From Pisaster brevispinus (lineage: Eukaryota > Echinodermata > Asteroidea > Forcipulatida > Asteriidae), in assembly GCA_023634235.1 (NCBI GenBank), contig JAMKCF010000001.1, positions 32,265,272-32,329,271 of the forward strand: a DNA stretch of 64,000 nt, read 5' to 3'. The notes under the pieces were generated by a model. That model saw only the letters and a list, made by a program, of their open reading frames with translations. It did no database searches and was not told the DNA's origin. This document shows, piece by piece, positions 1 through 13,600 of the stretch. Within the stretch, counting starts at the first letter, position 1. Each line of letters opens with the position of its first letter. The position numbers and the translations under genes are program-made.

Positions 1-1571
1 CTCTCTTAATTGTATGCCAAATTAGTCTTACTTGAAGACAAGAAACATTAAGAAACAACACCAACAACAACTCTCAACTGTTTTAACTAACACGTATGTA
101 CCATATGGCTATTTTTATATGTGTATTTTTATACCCTGTACAAGTCTTTTTAATAAGAAGTTTATTAAGTAATAAACCACAAGGGAAACTGACTGGGTAA
201 TTTTTTTTAAATTAATTTTAGCAAAGAAAAATTGACTGGAGGGGGACTAGAACCAACGACCTCCGGATTAACGTACCGGCGCTCTACCAACTGAGCTATC
301 CAGCCCTATGTTGGCGGTCTCCTATTAGTCAATACCCCCCAAACAAAGATATTTTAATAAAAAGAAGTTTGTCTCGTTTTACTCTTAAGAAATGTTTTAT
401 GTTGTAAAAGCGTCTCGGGTTGATTCAGCGTGAGGCGCTCAATAAATCTAATTACTATTACTTTTATTATTTATAAACAAGTAAGCTTTCGGTTAGAAAT
501 TACACCTTTTTTTTTTCCACAGGATCACCACCAAAGAATGACCCTACCTTCAAATTAGATCACGCTAAACTAAACTAATCTATTGCATTTCTGATGCATA
601 TATAAGCAAGACTACACCCCTGCCGGATCTGTAGTGTCATTTGCCTAGGGGGGCTGAGCTGCTGAGGATATTAAGACCAATCCTCAAGGACTTGATCACG
701 TTTGTTCGATTATTCTTGCCCGGGGCAAATCCACAAATCAGGTTCCCCGGCTTGTTCGTAAAATTGTTCTCCTTTAAAGGGTCTGTATACTTTTGGTAAT
801 GACTCTGAAAATTAATGGCAATGCAAACTTCATTGGTAAGAAGTACAGCAGCTTTGGATAGTGTAATGCAGTTTGAGAAACATTTTTCACTTCGAAGTAC
901 TGCGGTTATGGAAAAAGATATCATTTTATATCCCCCCCAAACTTTGAAGCTTAGCCTCAGGGCCTGGACTTCCTACAGGCACCAATTGTACACAGCTCAA
1001 TGCAAGAACACACACAATCTTATCACTGTCTGTTTTTTAATCAACATTTGGATAATGAAGAAAAGGTGCACATCTCAAAACTTCAGCTGTTATTTTTATG
1101 ACTCTTGAATTTATATGTGGAGATAATGACACAAAATGTATAAATATCTTTTGACCAGTGGAGTTGCTTGTATCTTGCCGGCCAGAAAGGCCCCAGATTG
1201 TTCAAGGTCACTCCTTTTGTTACCAAAGGTTAATAATAATAATAATAATAATGCATTTATAATGCGCCATCTATCTAGTGTACAAGACCCTATTCCGAGG
1301 CGCAGAACAAAAAACAAAACATATCAGCAACAAAAGAGAAATATAGAATACAAAGACAATTATACAATGAATAATCTAAGACATGTTACAAGCTAAGTGC
1401 ATGTGGAGTTAAATAAATGAGTTTTCAGCAAGTTTTTAAACAATGGAAGAGAACTACAGCATCTAATGTTATTAGGTAAAGTGTTCCAAAGTTTAGGAGC
1501 ACAAACAGAAAAAGCTTACATGTGCAAGGCGCCTTTGAGGATCTCTTTAACGGAAAGAAATAATAACCTAC
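1..1571. other. Intronic/unassigned DNA at left edge
   Basis: This stretch is probably intron of the F-box/LRR gene. It holds a tRNA-derived SINE (232-345), part of a MITE-like repeat (about 780-930) and an (AAT)n tract near 1231-1251 heading a dispersed repeat that runs to about 1560. No further LRR exon was recognised. Confidence 0.5.
232..345 (-). repeat. tRNA-derived SINE, family A
   Basis: On the minus strand it reads GGCTGGATAGCTCAGTTGG (box A) and then GGTTCTAGTCC (box B). The conserved leader GGGAGACCGCCAACAT is shared with copies at 5262 and 49207. The anticodon loop is aberrant and the leader is repeated, so this is a SINE, not a working tRNA gene. Confidence 0.7.
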
Positions 1572-1699
1572 CTGATGGTAGACAGATAAGTTGCAATCTC
1601 AACGACAGCAGCATTGGTGATGTGGTTGCAGTTAGCCAAGACCAGAGTTACCAGCCTCTTGCAGTTCCTTACAATCTTTCTTATACACGAATCTCTTAT
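1572..1699 (-). CDS. F-box/LRR gene: last visible LRR exon
   Basis: The exon encodes IRDSCIRKIVRNC then LVTLVLANCNHITNAAVV, an LRR spaced as expected from the previous exon. The acceptor is TTTCTCTATCAG and the donor ATCAG|GTAGGT. It leaves phase 2, so coding continues left of position 1572. I found no convincing next exon inside the window. Confidence 0.8.
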
Positions 1700-4600
1700 C
1701 TGATAGAGAAACCACCAAAAAAGTTGGGTTTTTTTTTAATTAATTAGACACAACTTTTGTCTTTCATGCATGTCATGTAAACATATATACAGACATTGAT
1801 TGGTGTAATTGCAAAGGATTTGGAAATGGCCAACTGCATTAAACAGTTTAAAGGGACACATTGCCTTCCGATTGGGCGCTTTGGGCTATAAACATAATTT
1901 TGTATGAAATGAAAATGGTTGGAAAGATGTTTTACAAGTAGAATATACTGATTCACACAAATATCACTTGAAATTTTTCCTTTTGAAATATCACTTGAAA
2001 TTTGTCCACTTGAAAGTTTTTCTTTTGTGAATTATCATTGGCCATCATTTTCATTTTGTAGAAATAAAATTTTTGGCTCCACAAAACTATCTGTTAACTG
2101 TCTTGTCTGTTTTGTATTGTTGTTTTTGTATGTTGTATTGTTGTTTTTGTATGTTGTATTGTTTCCTTTTGAAATTGGAATTGTACTTTTTGTATTTTGT
2201 ATTGTTATTATTTTGTTAACCTTCGAGAAACACTCTGCTAGGGTTTGAAGCATCAGGCCATTAACTATTTTTCACATTTATACCATAGGTCTTTTTGGTT
2301 GGTAAGCAGTTTGCAACAACCAAAATTTTCTATTTTCTTTTTGATATATGTCAAATAAAGTATGATAAGAAATACAAGAACTACAATTTGCAAAATTGAT
2401 CTGCAAGTAGGGACAAAGCAAGACTTTCACAAATTGCGCAAAAAATCTTACCTGCTTGCAGCCTCTGAGATCTAGATGTTTAAGATTCCGTAGATGCCCA
2501 GCAAGGACGCTAATGCAGTCATCAGTCACCTAATAATAGAAAAAGACAATCTCGTAATGCTGATTCATAGGCAGGATTACCAAGAAAGATACCATAAAAG
2601 CCACTCGTGAAAAATGCAGCTGAATACAGTGACTACTTGCTGAGAAAACAGCAAAAAAAACTGTCACGGTAGTTTCATAAAGCACGTCACATCCATCTTT
2701 GTTTAGCGAGGTGACAGCAAGTACCGACCCCAGCACAATGCGCAGCACTCGAGGATGGACACCGACCCTAAGACATGCAAGAAATCTGCGAAACGATTCA
2801 TGCATGAATCCTTTCTCAGATTCAGATGTTTTGGGGTGAAAAATTGTCCATCCATATAGGGAAACCTTTCTCAAAACAGTTTTTACTATCAACAGCTGCA
2901 TTGCTTTTTTCACTCAAAAAAAAGTTTTAATTGACATTAATTTTTGGAGTAGTTAATGTACCAATCTTTGGTGCCAGTGTTCTCCATAAACAGTGGTCTC
3001 CTGGCGAAACGCCAGTTAAAACAACCGAGGACCAGTCAGAATTCTGTCCACCTAGTCCAGCTGGCTAGTTCAATGATTGCCACTGTTTACAAGTAAACCA
3101 GTAACTGTTCATACTGCTTCAAATCCTGCATACAGTATGTTAATGGGAATCCCAAAATGGGGACCAGTTAACAAGCTGGCATACCAGTGAAATGACAAGC
3201 TAACTGGTACTGCTGTCTAGTCATTCAAAAAGACAAGAGCAAACCCTGGGCGCCACCTTTAAGATCGAGGACGAGGAGTGATTATAATGGAGGCGACAGA
3301 TCTGTCTGAGACGCAGTGTCAAAAATCGTTTGTCCCTCAAAGCAATTTAGGCACTTAAGCTTCAGGTTGTCTGAACCGACACTCACAGGTAGAAGCGTGC
3401 TTCATCCAAGGGGATTCACCGGTAACACTTATTCTTAACGCTTGAGGCTAAACAGAGAGAGTTGGTCTTTTCCCCTTCTGGCTTTCCTTAAATTTCCAGA
3501 CAAAGTTCAGTTTCAGGTACGCTGGATGTTTCAACTCAATAGTCTTTGAAATACATTTTTAAAAACTATGAACAAATATTGCATTCAAGCGGATAAAACA
3601 AACTAGTTCCAATAACAGTATTTTGTATTGTGTCTTTTCTTTTTTTTCCAACTTTTTTTTCCAGCTTTTGTCTTTCCTTAAATTTCTAAGCAAAGTTTAG
3701 TTTTAGGTATACGGGATGTTTCAAATCATTATTCTTCAAAATGTTTCTGTTTTTTTAAACTATGACCAACTATTGCATTCCAGCAGATAAATCACAACAG
3801 TTCCAATGAAAGTGTTTGGTATTGGTTTTTTGTGATTTTTTTTTTTTTTCTTCTTCTAAATATTTCTTTTTGTGCAGGGTAGAGAGGAGAGCATCCTAAA
3901 CAGAGCATTTTTTCAATTTTATTTCAGGCATTACGTCCCGCTCTAATTGTTTCAACTCTACGAAGGTGTCAGAGGCAATAAGCCATTTGCAATTAAGATT
4001 TTAATTACGGCTGCGGGTACACTAATTTGCTTAATTATTTGAATCCCTATGACTATAGAGACAATTTCTATGTCACGTGATTCAGGGCAAGCTTTTGTAT
4101 AGCAACCTTTAGATGAGCAAACCCTAGTACCATTGTGCTATACACATTAATTCAGAATTATGTATTGGTGTTCGCCGTCTGTTACGTAACTGCACAAGCG
4201 CTTGGTCCAAATCATGTGACACAGCGACTGGCTCACTAGTCTGAAGAATTCAACATTAAGCGGTTACTTGTGACTGAGCAAGTCACCAGATATTGGTCAA
4301 ATCTAACTTGCAAATGGGTTCTAACCTCTATGCCCTGAGCCCAATTTCATAGAGCTGCTTACATGGCTTAAGCAGAAAATATATTGCTTGACAATTTTCT
4401 GCTTAGCAGAAATAAGGAGGATACCAGTCAGAAATTGTACATGTGTTAAGGTAGTTTGGCTGGTAACCTTATTTTGGTAAACAAAATTATGTTTAGGTGG
4501 GGTAAGACCCAATAGATAGGTTGCAATATGACGTAAATCGGCCATCTTTACGGGCAATTTGGAACGCACAGTCATGCATTTGCGTGAGAACGGCGTGCAG

Positions 4601-7600
4601 CACGCGCACATTTCAAAAAACTTGTTTCACAATTGGTTAGTGAACAGCGCTGCTGCGTTAATAATTTGAGCGCTTAATGCGCCTGCAAGCCAAAATGCAA
4701 TTTGCCCGTAAAGATGGCGTCTATTGGGAACTATCTATAGTATTAAAAAAATGACTGTCTTAGTGCCATGTGTAAAGCTGTGCACGTGTACCTCCGAGCT
4801 TCGGGCCCTTTTTTTTTCAATATCCGAGTAATGGATAATGTACATTTCGTGATCTTAAAATAACAAATGAATAGTGCAACAAATCATTACAGGCCAGAAA
4901 GGAAGAAAGGGTTGAACATTACCGAAGAAAGGAGCACTCGATAAAATGGTAAATTATGAAACTCTGGGCTGAAATAGACTCATGTACTAATGGCCAAAAC
5001 GTGCATTAGACCATTATTAGGAAGCGGATGTGTGCATGCAATTACTGTGATGCTCAGTAAATGCTGGGGTTCATCAGCATGTGCAGTGAGATAAATTGCC
5101 TTGTTGTGGGAAAAAAGGTTGTGTGTAAAAAAGAAAAAAGGTTTTTCGCGTCAGGTTTTTAACTCCTGAATCCATTTGAACCTTTGTCATTTTTAAGGAA
5201 AGTGCATGTACAAAAGGAACTCTGCTGAAAAGATCTACTTGAATTTTTTTTAACATTAATTTGGGGTTGAACCAAGACAAGTTTACTGAGTGGGTTTTGA
5301 ACCAACAACCTCAGGATTATTGTGCCGGTGGCGGTGCTCTACCAACTAAGCTATCCAGCCCCATGTTGGCGGCTCCCTTTTTTGTCAGTATCTCTGTTCG
5401 GGGGTGCCAGTCAGAAACCATACAAATTTTCAAGCTGCTGTGTAGCCAGGGATCACACTTAAGTTTACAAATACAACACAACCTGGGAAGCGGCAGCCAG
5501 GGGATCACCTTAAGGGGATGCGACTTTTTTATTTTTAGGATCAAGTAACAAACCACAAGAGAAACTGACTGGGTAAATTTTAAATAATTTGGGGTTGAAG
5601 AAAGAAAAATGACACGAGACCACAAGACCTTTGCCCCGACACCAAAAATTGAGACCTAGTCCTCAACAAATCGGGTCTTGAGATTGGTCTGAAGACCTAC
5701 AGCACTGTGATAAAATACCTACATTTATAAATTTAAATGGCCCATGGGGTCGATTTCACAAAGAGATAAGACGAGTCTTATCTGAAGTTAGGACCAGTAA
5801 TTGGTATTAACTTAGGACTAGTCCTATCTCCTAGCATTGCCTAGGACTAGTCCTAAGTTAGGATGGGTTTTGTGAAATCGACCCCTGGGGTCGATTTCAC
5901 AAAGAGATAAGACTAGTCTTATCTGAAGTTAGGACCAGTAATTGGTCTTAACTTAGGACTAGTCCTATCTCCTAGCATTGCCTAGGACTAGTCCTAAGTT
6001 AGGATGGGTTTTGTGAAATCGACCCCTGGGGTCGATTTCACAAAGAGATAAGACTAGTCTTATCTGAAGTTAGGACCAGTAACTGGTCTTAACTTACGAC
6101 TAGTCCTATCTCCTAGCATTGCCTAGGACTAGTCCTAAGTTAGGAAGGGATTTGTGAAATTGACCCCTGGTTCAATAAGCCATTTTGAGATATGGTGATC
6201 TCCATACTATGACTCTATTAGGTTTGGGTAAATCTGTCTGTATACACTCAAACTAAACAGTGCACTCCTATAGTGTCTTCCATATCTCAAAAAGGCTAAT
6301 TGCATGGACAAGCTGAAATAAATTAAGATATACTGTAACTGAAACCAAATAACAAGAAGTAAAAACATTCAGAGTGACATTAAACCTGTAGTACTAAGAG
6401 GATAAAATGAATTACTGAAGAGTAAAAAATACAACTAAAATTGACCCACGGATAAAGTACAGAACATCATAAGACGCAAAACTCATAAACTGCGTTATTT
6501 AGCTGGCTAAAAAACAATTTGCATATTACGGGGATGTGATAGGCTGTTGAAGAAAAAACCTGAACTGTGAGCGCAAAGCGTGAAAGCTTGCGAGGGCGAA
6601 AACTTGCGAGCTCGAAGCCTACTTACATGCATTTATCCTTTGTTTTAAAAGCTCTCATCTGCACTATGGGGCATTCTATTTGGTTTTTTCTTCATGTTTT
6701 TTATGGTCTTAATAAAATTTTTAAAAAGAATACAAATTTATTTATTATTTATTTATTTTTTATTTTATTTTTTTTTTTTGGGGGGGGGGTTTAAAAAAAC
6801 CTGGATTTCCGGTTAAAACGGAGAAACCACACCCTAATACTAACATAAAAATCTATTTAAACATTGAATAACAATATTCAGTTTGAAATAGATGAGTTTT
6901 TAGTTTTTATTGACTTCTTTAACAGTTTTTAAAGGTAGAGTCATAGATTGCTTTTTGTCATTGTAATTGCTGATTTATAGGCAGGATTATAAAGGAAGAT
7001 ACAGTAAAAGTCACATGTGGAAGTTGCAGCTGAATACAGTGGCAACTTGCTGAGAAAACAGCAAAAAACTGTCATGGTCATGGTATTTACACAAGAATGT
7101 CAAATCCATCCGGGTTGGTGACAGCAGGGTACAAACTGCACATCTGGCCGCAGTATTCACGAACGGACACCAACCCTCAGAAATCTGAGAAAAGGTTCAT
7201 GCATGAATCGTTCCTCAGATTCAAGTTGTTTTGGGGTAAAAAATTATCCATACCAGATTCAATTAAATTAAATTCAGATACACATTTATTTCCATACTTC
7301 CATGAAAAATAACGGCAAGCACATGTAACTTTGGAGTAAAGCAAAAATAGCATTAAGTAGCAGTAAGCAGGATAAATGTAATAAATAGAGTTTGGAGCTG
7401 TTTTGATGAGCAGAAGCTTGTAAAAAAAGCAACCAGACGTACAAACAAACAAATAATTAAACAAACAAAACAAACAGACAGACACGCAAACAAAAAGGAC
7501 AGACGAACATATGACATGAGCACTCTGACACAAGATACATACATGTAATATAGACCAGAGATAAACGAATTCATAATTAGCAAAAAGTTGGCAGTTCAGT

Positions 7601-10600
7601 TCAGGCAGAAGCGATCCAAATATGACTACATGTGCTTCAAAAAGAATCCTTTCTTTAAATAGTTTATACTACCAACACTGAAGTGCTTCTCACCGCGTAA
7701 TTTTTTATGGCCATTAATTTTTGGAGTATTTACCTACCTTCGACCCTAATATTAAATTCTCTGAGAGCTGAGGGGCAGGGAGTTCAAGAGTCCGGCAGCT
7801 ATATCTTCCCAAAACTGCCTACCGCCACATGGTAATTTTAGTGAGAGACACTCTTCATGAGGTAGTTTCCTCAGACCGTAAAGGCAGGGTGTACTTTGGG
7901 TAATTACTCCACAAATTAATGACCAAAAAAACTTATTTGGTAAAGAGCGCTGGAGAGCTGTTGAAACTATAAAACACTGTTAGAAACAGCCCCCTTTGAA
8001 GTAATGTAGTTTTAGACAAAGAGGTAACATTACACCGAGAAACTTGAATCTCAGAAAGGTTTCAGGCATGAAGCCTTTCTCAGGCGTCTGAAAGTACACA
8101 GTTCTATGCAACAAGGGTGTTTTTTTCTTTATTTGTTTTCTTGCAACTTTGAGCCCAAATTTCCATACGGTTAATTACTTTACGTATATGTTGGGATACC
8201 ACCAAGTGAGGATACTGGTCTTTGACAATTACTAAAAGTACACCCTACCTTTAAAGATCTGGCCCCAATTTCATAGCTCTGCTTACCGTAAGCAAAGAAT
8301 CGGCGGTCACGGAAGCAGGGAATTCTGTGATTACGTCAAGCAAATTTAACAGGTTATCAGGGAATTTTTGCTAGTACTCCACGTTACTAGGCATTCATTG
8401 CTTACAGTTAGCTCAGAAATTCAACGCTTGCACAGTAAGCGGAGAATGGTGATCGCAAACGCAGAAATCGGCGGTAAGCAGAGCCATAACTGGGCCCTGC
8501 TTGGTCTGTAGTTTTACAATTATTTTGACTGATAATTGCCAACGTTCGTTCCTTCGTTCGTTTCAGCGAATGAACCAATGTTGTCCGTGTGCTTTATTGG
8601 AGACTTACCTTGTAGCATTGTCCGATATTGAGGGTGCGCAGATGTCTGCATTCTTTGCCGATCAAAAGCAGAGTCTCCGGTGACAGCTGAAGACATCCCA
8701 ACACCTCCAAGACTTGTAAACTGTGAAGAAAATAGTGTAGGGTGCTCAAGGTAGGGTCATGCATTTAGATTGTTTGTTTGTTTGTTTGTCAACGTAATGC
8801 TGACTTATAGGCAAAAGTTATTTTTAAAAAGACACAAAAAAAGTCACATGTGAAACTGAATACGGTATCTAATTGCAGCAAAAAACTGTCACGGCATTTT
8901 CACAAGAGCGTTGAATTCATCCGGATTTAGTTAGGTGACAGCGGGTGATTTTTCTGCTTTTGACTTTTGTCTTTTTAGCTAGCTTTGTTTTTGACCACAG
9001 CGCTTTGAGGCTGTTTTGCTGCAATACTGTGCTTTATAAGTTTCTTTTATTCTTATTATTATTACCAACCACATCTCTGGCTGCAGCACTCACGAATGGA
9101 CACCCAAACCTCAGAAACCTGAAAAACAACTCATTCATGAATCGTTTCCCAGATTCAAATATTTTTGAGTCAAAAAATCTATCCAGACCATACTACAGGA
9201 CTTCTTCAAAGGGAATCCTTTGTCAACATAGTTTATCAACAGCTGCAGTGCTCTATCACTAAGTTTTTATGTTCATTTATTTTTTGGAGTATTTACCAGT
9301 CTATGACTCTGCCATTAAAATTGATGAACTGCCTAAGACATGTAGGTGTGTCGGTTATCCACCTGTCGCTGGACCAATCAATTATAAATACTCACCTCTT
9401 TCCGTGTCTAGTGATGACCTTATTCAGACATTCATCAGACACTGACTGGCATCCATTCAGACATAGCGATGTCAACCTGAATTCAACGGTATCCAACACA
9501 AACTGGTTAAACCTTTTAACAGCATTATCGCAGTGGACTGCAACATTGAAGCTACATACATTTGCCGAGTACATGAAGCGCACTGGACTCGAACTCTGCT
9601 GTTTCTGACCAGAAGAGCGCGGGTTCGAGTCCTGGTCTGGACATTTTTATGTCCTTAACCCTTTCGAGACCATAGCGGCCGAAAACAGTTCGTACCAAAC
9701 TGCCCATACACATGTAGCTTTGACTGTTTCCTTGGGAGGAAAATGCCCTAAAGCTCTCTGTGAGTATTGTTTTGTGTTCAAAATTATCTTTTTATCACAG
9801 AAATATTGGAGCTTTTAGGGCTAGTTGATTCGGGTATTCTATGGTTGTAATGTATGTAGCCAGCCTCGTGTTGACCATTTAGTGTCTGGGTTTTGCTACT
9901 TGTATTGTGTGCTATTGATAGGAGGCTTTAAATCAATTCAAGCGCAGGAGATCATTTTATATTTCAGACGTCCTCGTGTGGATTTTGCTCTGTTGTATTA
10001 TTTGTGATTGCTCGTCCATTTTAATTAGAGGGCCGGCCTCCTTCCTCTACAATATATATTTGAATCAGGAAACGTAAATTTCGGTTAGGAAAAACAAAAA
10101 TCCAATTCTCACAGCAAGTCTGTCTTTAAAAGAAACTGAAGTGAAAAAGTACTGTTCCAAATGGAAAATCGGACCAAAGGAACTACATACCTTTTGCAAC
10201 TGTCCGAAATTGCCGCCAGGCCGTTATCAGTGACTTGACACCAGCTAGCATCTAAGGATGTCAGATATTGACATCTTGAAGCATGTAAGAGTAGGGAGTC
10301 ACCAGTCAGCTCACCACCTGTACATCCGCTTACATTTAGCTCCTGAAATAACAACGCAGTCAGCATAATCAGGAAAAAAAAAATGGTAAGCACATTTTTA
10401 TGCTCACTGTTACAGAAACAAATGTGCTGAACCACTTCGTGTCGGTATTTTAGAGAAATATTATCTGTGCCCACCCCTGGTGCTATTAGCGACACTAGTT
10501 TTTGGTGCTTCTTGAGTAATCGTTTTCCTTTGAAAATATTGTTGCCATAATGAAACCTCGACTTGACAAAGGAAAGACAACAAAGGTTCTCATAATTAGT

Positions 10601-13600
10601 TTCGGGATTTGATGTTGTGAGTGAGAAAATTGAGTAGGCACTCAATGTGATTCACAGAATCACGGCCATGAGCCATGGCCGACAATCTGCCATGGTATGC
10701 TGGAGTCTCAGATCGCTTGGACTTGCCTCCCTTTTGAGGTGAATATAATGACGAAAAATGGCGGCAGCCTGTCCATTCTGGGTATATCATGGACATGCTC
10801 AAATTGAGATCTCAACAAAGACATCTTCGTTCGTCTAGCTCTTGTTGTGCCAAGAACTGGCTATTCAACTTTTGGATCATTCTCTGTATATGGCCCTAAA
10901 ATCTGGAATAAGCTTCCTGTACAGATCAGAAACGCCAGCTCACTCACCTCATTCAAGACACTCCTTAAAGCTCACCTGTTCCAGCAGGCTCACTAACCGT
11001 TCAACTGTGCCTCAGCGCCTTAGAACAAACTGTTGATTTTGGCGCTCTATAAATGACCTTTGATTGATTGATTGATTGATTATTGTATGCCACATTTGTA
11101 CAACAACTAGACAAAGGTCTGGAATGGTTGCCTCAACACGCTACGCACTGGCTCAGCCAAAAAAATCCTAAAGTGTTCCAGGCGTAAAACTCGTCCGCTG
11201 TGAACTCCGTCTGAAAAAATTTGCAGATAAAGACTTCATCCGACATGAAGTGGGTACAGAAAGTTTACACTCTTTACCTGAAGACTATCAGCACAGCTGC
11301 GGAAGAGATTGCGCAATCCATTCTCCGTAACGATGTTACCATGGCACTGAGTGATTGACAGGCGGACAGGATGTCTCTCTCCAATCTGGGTCAGCCAGAA
11401 GTCTGTCACCTGCCTCTTGTGAAGTCCAATTGTTCTCCCTATGGATATAAAACAAAGGACAATGAGACCAGTTCAGTTCGTGGGAGACTAGCCTTAATTA
11501 GGTTCTCTTGTGGAGCGTGTAAGAACTCGGCAGCTCAAGTTCCTTGGGCACTTGTTCCGAACGCCAGACGATGAACCTGTGAAGATATACGCCATGTATA
11601 CACCAAGCTATGGGAAAAGGAGACTAGGAAGGCAATGTTCTATCTATCTGGTTAGGTTTGATACTTGTCACAGCACTGTGATTTTTTAAGAAAGAGCACT
11701 TTATAAGAACTTATTGTTAAGGTTGTTTCAAGTTTACAATACTCTTAATAATAATAATAACTCGTTTTTATATAGTGCTTTCTACGGGCGTCTCAAAGCG
11801 CTGTTCATTTTTTTATTTCCAGACAGGTTTTGAAGCCATTTAATTACGAGACCCCATTTATGTACATGTAATACCTTGTAAGGATTTACAAGGTGCTGCG
11901 GTGCATTCAGCTGCCACTGCCAGAAACACCAGTGCGAACCCCTTCTCTATGCAATAAGTGTCACTGGGTTCTTTTACTTACACTACACAACACGCGGGAC
12001 CTATGACTTTACGTCCCATCCTAAGGACGAAGCAATCAAGGTTAAATGTCTTGCTTAAGGGCACAAGTGTCACGACCAGGACTCGAACCCACACCCCGCC
12101 GATCAGAAACACCGGAGCTCGAGTTCGGTGCTCTTATCCGCTCGGCCACGACACGCCATTACACAATAGTGTTTTATTATAATATCTGAAAGCCTACTCA
12201 CACAATGTGTCGTCCATGGCAATGCGGTGAAACCTGGAGCAACTGACAGCACATTGAATGAGATCAGCGAAGCTTAAATAACTGAAGATATGAAGCAGTA
12301 TCTCGTCAGGTAGAAGCTCCCATATGGAGAGACCCTCACCGCCTCTTGGACTCTGTAAACGAGTTTAAGAACAAATCGTTGTGTCATTTAAACCTTGTAA
12401 ACTTAAGAGAGATTCTGCACAACAACCAGGGAGATATTTAGAATTACGTTCAACGCAACAGGGAGAAGTTTTCACAATATGGGAGATTGTAAAAATTTCT
12501 GGTATGATTGGATTATTTTCAGGGAACGTTCTGCAGAATCAGGGAGAGTTGGGAGCTCTGTTAACCCAGGGCTCGAAGCTAGGGTAAAATTCCACAAGAC
12601 CGTCCGCAGAGCTTGTCGCTCAAAATGTTTACCCGAAGCAAAATTATATCCCACGACCAGAATCGTAATAAGAAAATTTTGTTTACAGATTGTTTTGATT
12701 TGAACAAGCACTGATTTATCTCATTTGTCTTATTGAGTCAGTTCATTTTTATTCTCAACGGATATGTATAAACACAGGGATGTGATAGGCTGATGAGAAA
12801 AAAACCTGAACTCTGAGCGCAAAGAGCGAAAGCATGCGAGCTCGAAAACTTGCGAGCATGAAGCCCAATATTAACATTTATCTTTGGTTTTAAAAGCCCT
12901 ACTCTGCAATCTGGGCGTTATTATATGGTTTTATCTTCATTTTTTTATGAATTTGATCCTAAAAAAAAAAAAAAAAAAAAAAACGCCCCAAAAACCCGGA
13001 ATTTCTTCTTTTTTTTTGAGGGCAAAAAAAACGGAATTCCGGTTAAAAACAGAGAAATCACATCCCTGTAAACACCAGACTCAAGGTCAACATTTGAACA
13101 TCATTTCTTTTTGTTAAAGATATAACACAGTGGCTATCAATCAATTACAAAAAAACGTGACCCCCAGACTTGTCAGGTCATGAGTTTACTGGCCCAAAGC
13201 TAAAATCACTGGCCTCAGGCCGGCGGTCCAGTGTCAAAATCGAGCCCTGTAAACCACTCGGCCACGGACCACACCACAACTACGAGAATGTTCTTTCACG
13301 TCTAAAACCCGAGTTATGAGACACTCCCAAGCTGGCCAAGGGCAAAAATTGTGTGAAATAACCGTTGACTTTTATGAGATGTGTCATATACTTACATCAC
13401 ATATGAGCTGGAAGGTAAGAGGTGGGATGTTCACACTTAAAGAAGTATTCAAAGCTCTGGAAGCTAGCCCTTCTGTCAGCAAAAAAAGAACATTTATTTA
13501 TTTATTTATTTATTTATTTTACTTATTTCTTATTTTTAAATGTTAAATTTTGTATCTGTTCACTTATTTATTCACTTAAATATTAATTATTTGTTCACAC

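Noticed and set aside
232..345. Functional tRNA gene
   Set aside because: Box A and B are present, but the anticodon loop lacks the conserved T33 and the same leader and body recur at two other loci; it is a SINE.
2035..2253. Overlapping frames on both strands with low-complexity repeats (NNNTTYKNNN / LLFLYVVL)
   Set aside because: They are a TTGTATGTTGTATTGTTG-type simple repeat read in two directions.
7740..7827. Minus-strand block with acceptor-like GGTAG and donor-like AAG|GTAGGT, open in phase 0 (CRTLELPAPQLSEN)
   Set aside because: The flanking LRR exons (8609-8720 and 2452-2529) join perfectly without it, giving CYK|VTDDC. The block touches repeat R2 and has no LRR pattern.
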